Part shown: piece after piece, positions 63,338 to 64,000 of the stretch
How the letters are laid out: every line of letters starts with the position of its first letter
Position numbering within the stretch: the first letter of the stretch is position 1
Source of the DNA: Callaeas wilsoni
Taxonomy: Eukaryota; Chordata; Aves; Passeriformes; Callaeidae
Length of the DNA stretch: 64,000 nucleotides
Direction of reading: 5' to 3'
Assembly (NCBI GenBank): GCA_013398955.1
Contig: VWPU01008489.1
Location: 1-64,000 of the forward strand
The notes under the pieces: model-generated
What the model was told of the DNA's origin: nothing
Databases searched by the model: none
The model's input: only the letters and a program-made list of their open reading frames with translations
Made by a program: the position numbers and the translations under genes

Positions 63338-64000
63338 AAGGCACGGAAAAACCCAGAAGTAAAAAGAAGTCCTCTAAGAAGGATGGAGACATTATAATGG
63401 CTTCAACTATCCTACATAAATGTTCTCTGAAACAGATTTAAGGTAATTGCCAAGTAGGGCTGAGGAAGTGAAAAAGAGGAGGGAGCAGACATGCACAGGG
63501 AGTGTCTGCATGGCTGAATGGTGGGAGCTGAGGAGAAAAGACTGAGTTTTGATCACACTAGTGGGTTATGGCTTCAGGACTATGTGTTCATCTCAAGTCT
63601 TCATGGATACTGAAGCTCATTGCAATGGCTGGGCCTAAGTCCACAGATGCTAGCTATATTTCCAAGCATGAGGATTTATGCAGTTATAGACCAATCAACT
63701 TGACTTCCATTTCCTGAAAATACCAAAATAAATAATGTCTGTAAGCAGAAATAAAAGTATAAGATTATAAGAAGCAACTTTTAAGGGTTTATCAAGAATA
63801 AATACTGTCAAGAAATATTAATCAGATTCTTTCTGCTAATGGCATTGAATAGGAAGGAGCAGTAGATATTTTACAGATTTATAATAGTAAAGTTTTTGGC
63901 ATGGTCTCAAGTGGTATTCTAAAAGCAGTGAAATATGGAGGAACTGAAACTGTTGTCAGGTGGGTGAACAGTGGATGAACTATCCTGTGGGAATAGTCAT
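63338..64000. other. AT-rich, nothing specific seen
   Basis: No gene, recognised repeat or splice pair up to the window edge. Confidence 0.35.

Noticed and set aside
1..64000. CRISPR arrays, tRNA/rRNA genes, operons or prokaryotic elements
   Set aside because: None was seen; direct repeats are simple microsatellites and the CR1 LINE identifies the DNA as avian.

Overview
This window looks like nuclear DNA from a bird. The strongest evidence is a CR1 LINE at about 23.36-24.38 kb: it ends in the avian-type ATTCTGTG octamer repeats and its minus strand carries recognisable CR1 reverse-transcriptase C-terminal sequence. CA/TG and GGGAA microsatellites, sparse interspersed repeats and a GC-rich edge running into a long AT-rich gene-poor stretch also fit. 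There are no operons, no prokaryotic signals and no complete protein-coding gene.

Left edge (1-8.1 kb): GC- and CpG-rich, apparently unmethylated-type sequence. Positions 1-180 have the layout of a core promoter firing leftward (minus strand): GC boxes, CCAAT box, then a TATA-like element. The gene itself should lie off the left end of the window. Further CpG-dense blocks sit at about 1.42-1.8, 3.08-3.79, 5.1-5.44, 6.82-7.16 and 7.6-7.72 kb. They are separated by AT-rich, homeodomain-site-rich stretches that resemble regulatory DNA. Several CpG islands spread beside a promoter and followed by a gene desert is typical of developmental transcription-factor loci, but I could not name the gene.

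Middle and right (8.1-64 kb): AT-rich intergenic or intronic DNA in which nearly all open frames are chance. The exceptions I can support are the decayed CR1 and two exon-like segments. One is on the minus strand at 47056-47255: it encodes the start of a probable type II membrane protein and ends in a consensus splice donor. The other is on the plus strand at 61937-62103: it has a strong acceptor and donor and an ATG in a textbook Kozak context followed by a signal-peptide-like sequence. Their opposite strands imply two different transcription units if both are real. Both are predictions from sequence only.

Other structure: a perfect 18-bp polypyrimidine minisatellite at 49602-49689, an 11-copy GGGAA array at 63283-63337, a perfect 16-bp CRE-half-site palindrome at 7619-7634, and an inverted pair of TEAD-like CATTCC sites at 60289-60314. 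No CRISPR array, tRNA, rRNA or intact mobile element was seen.
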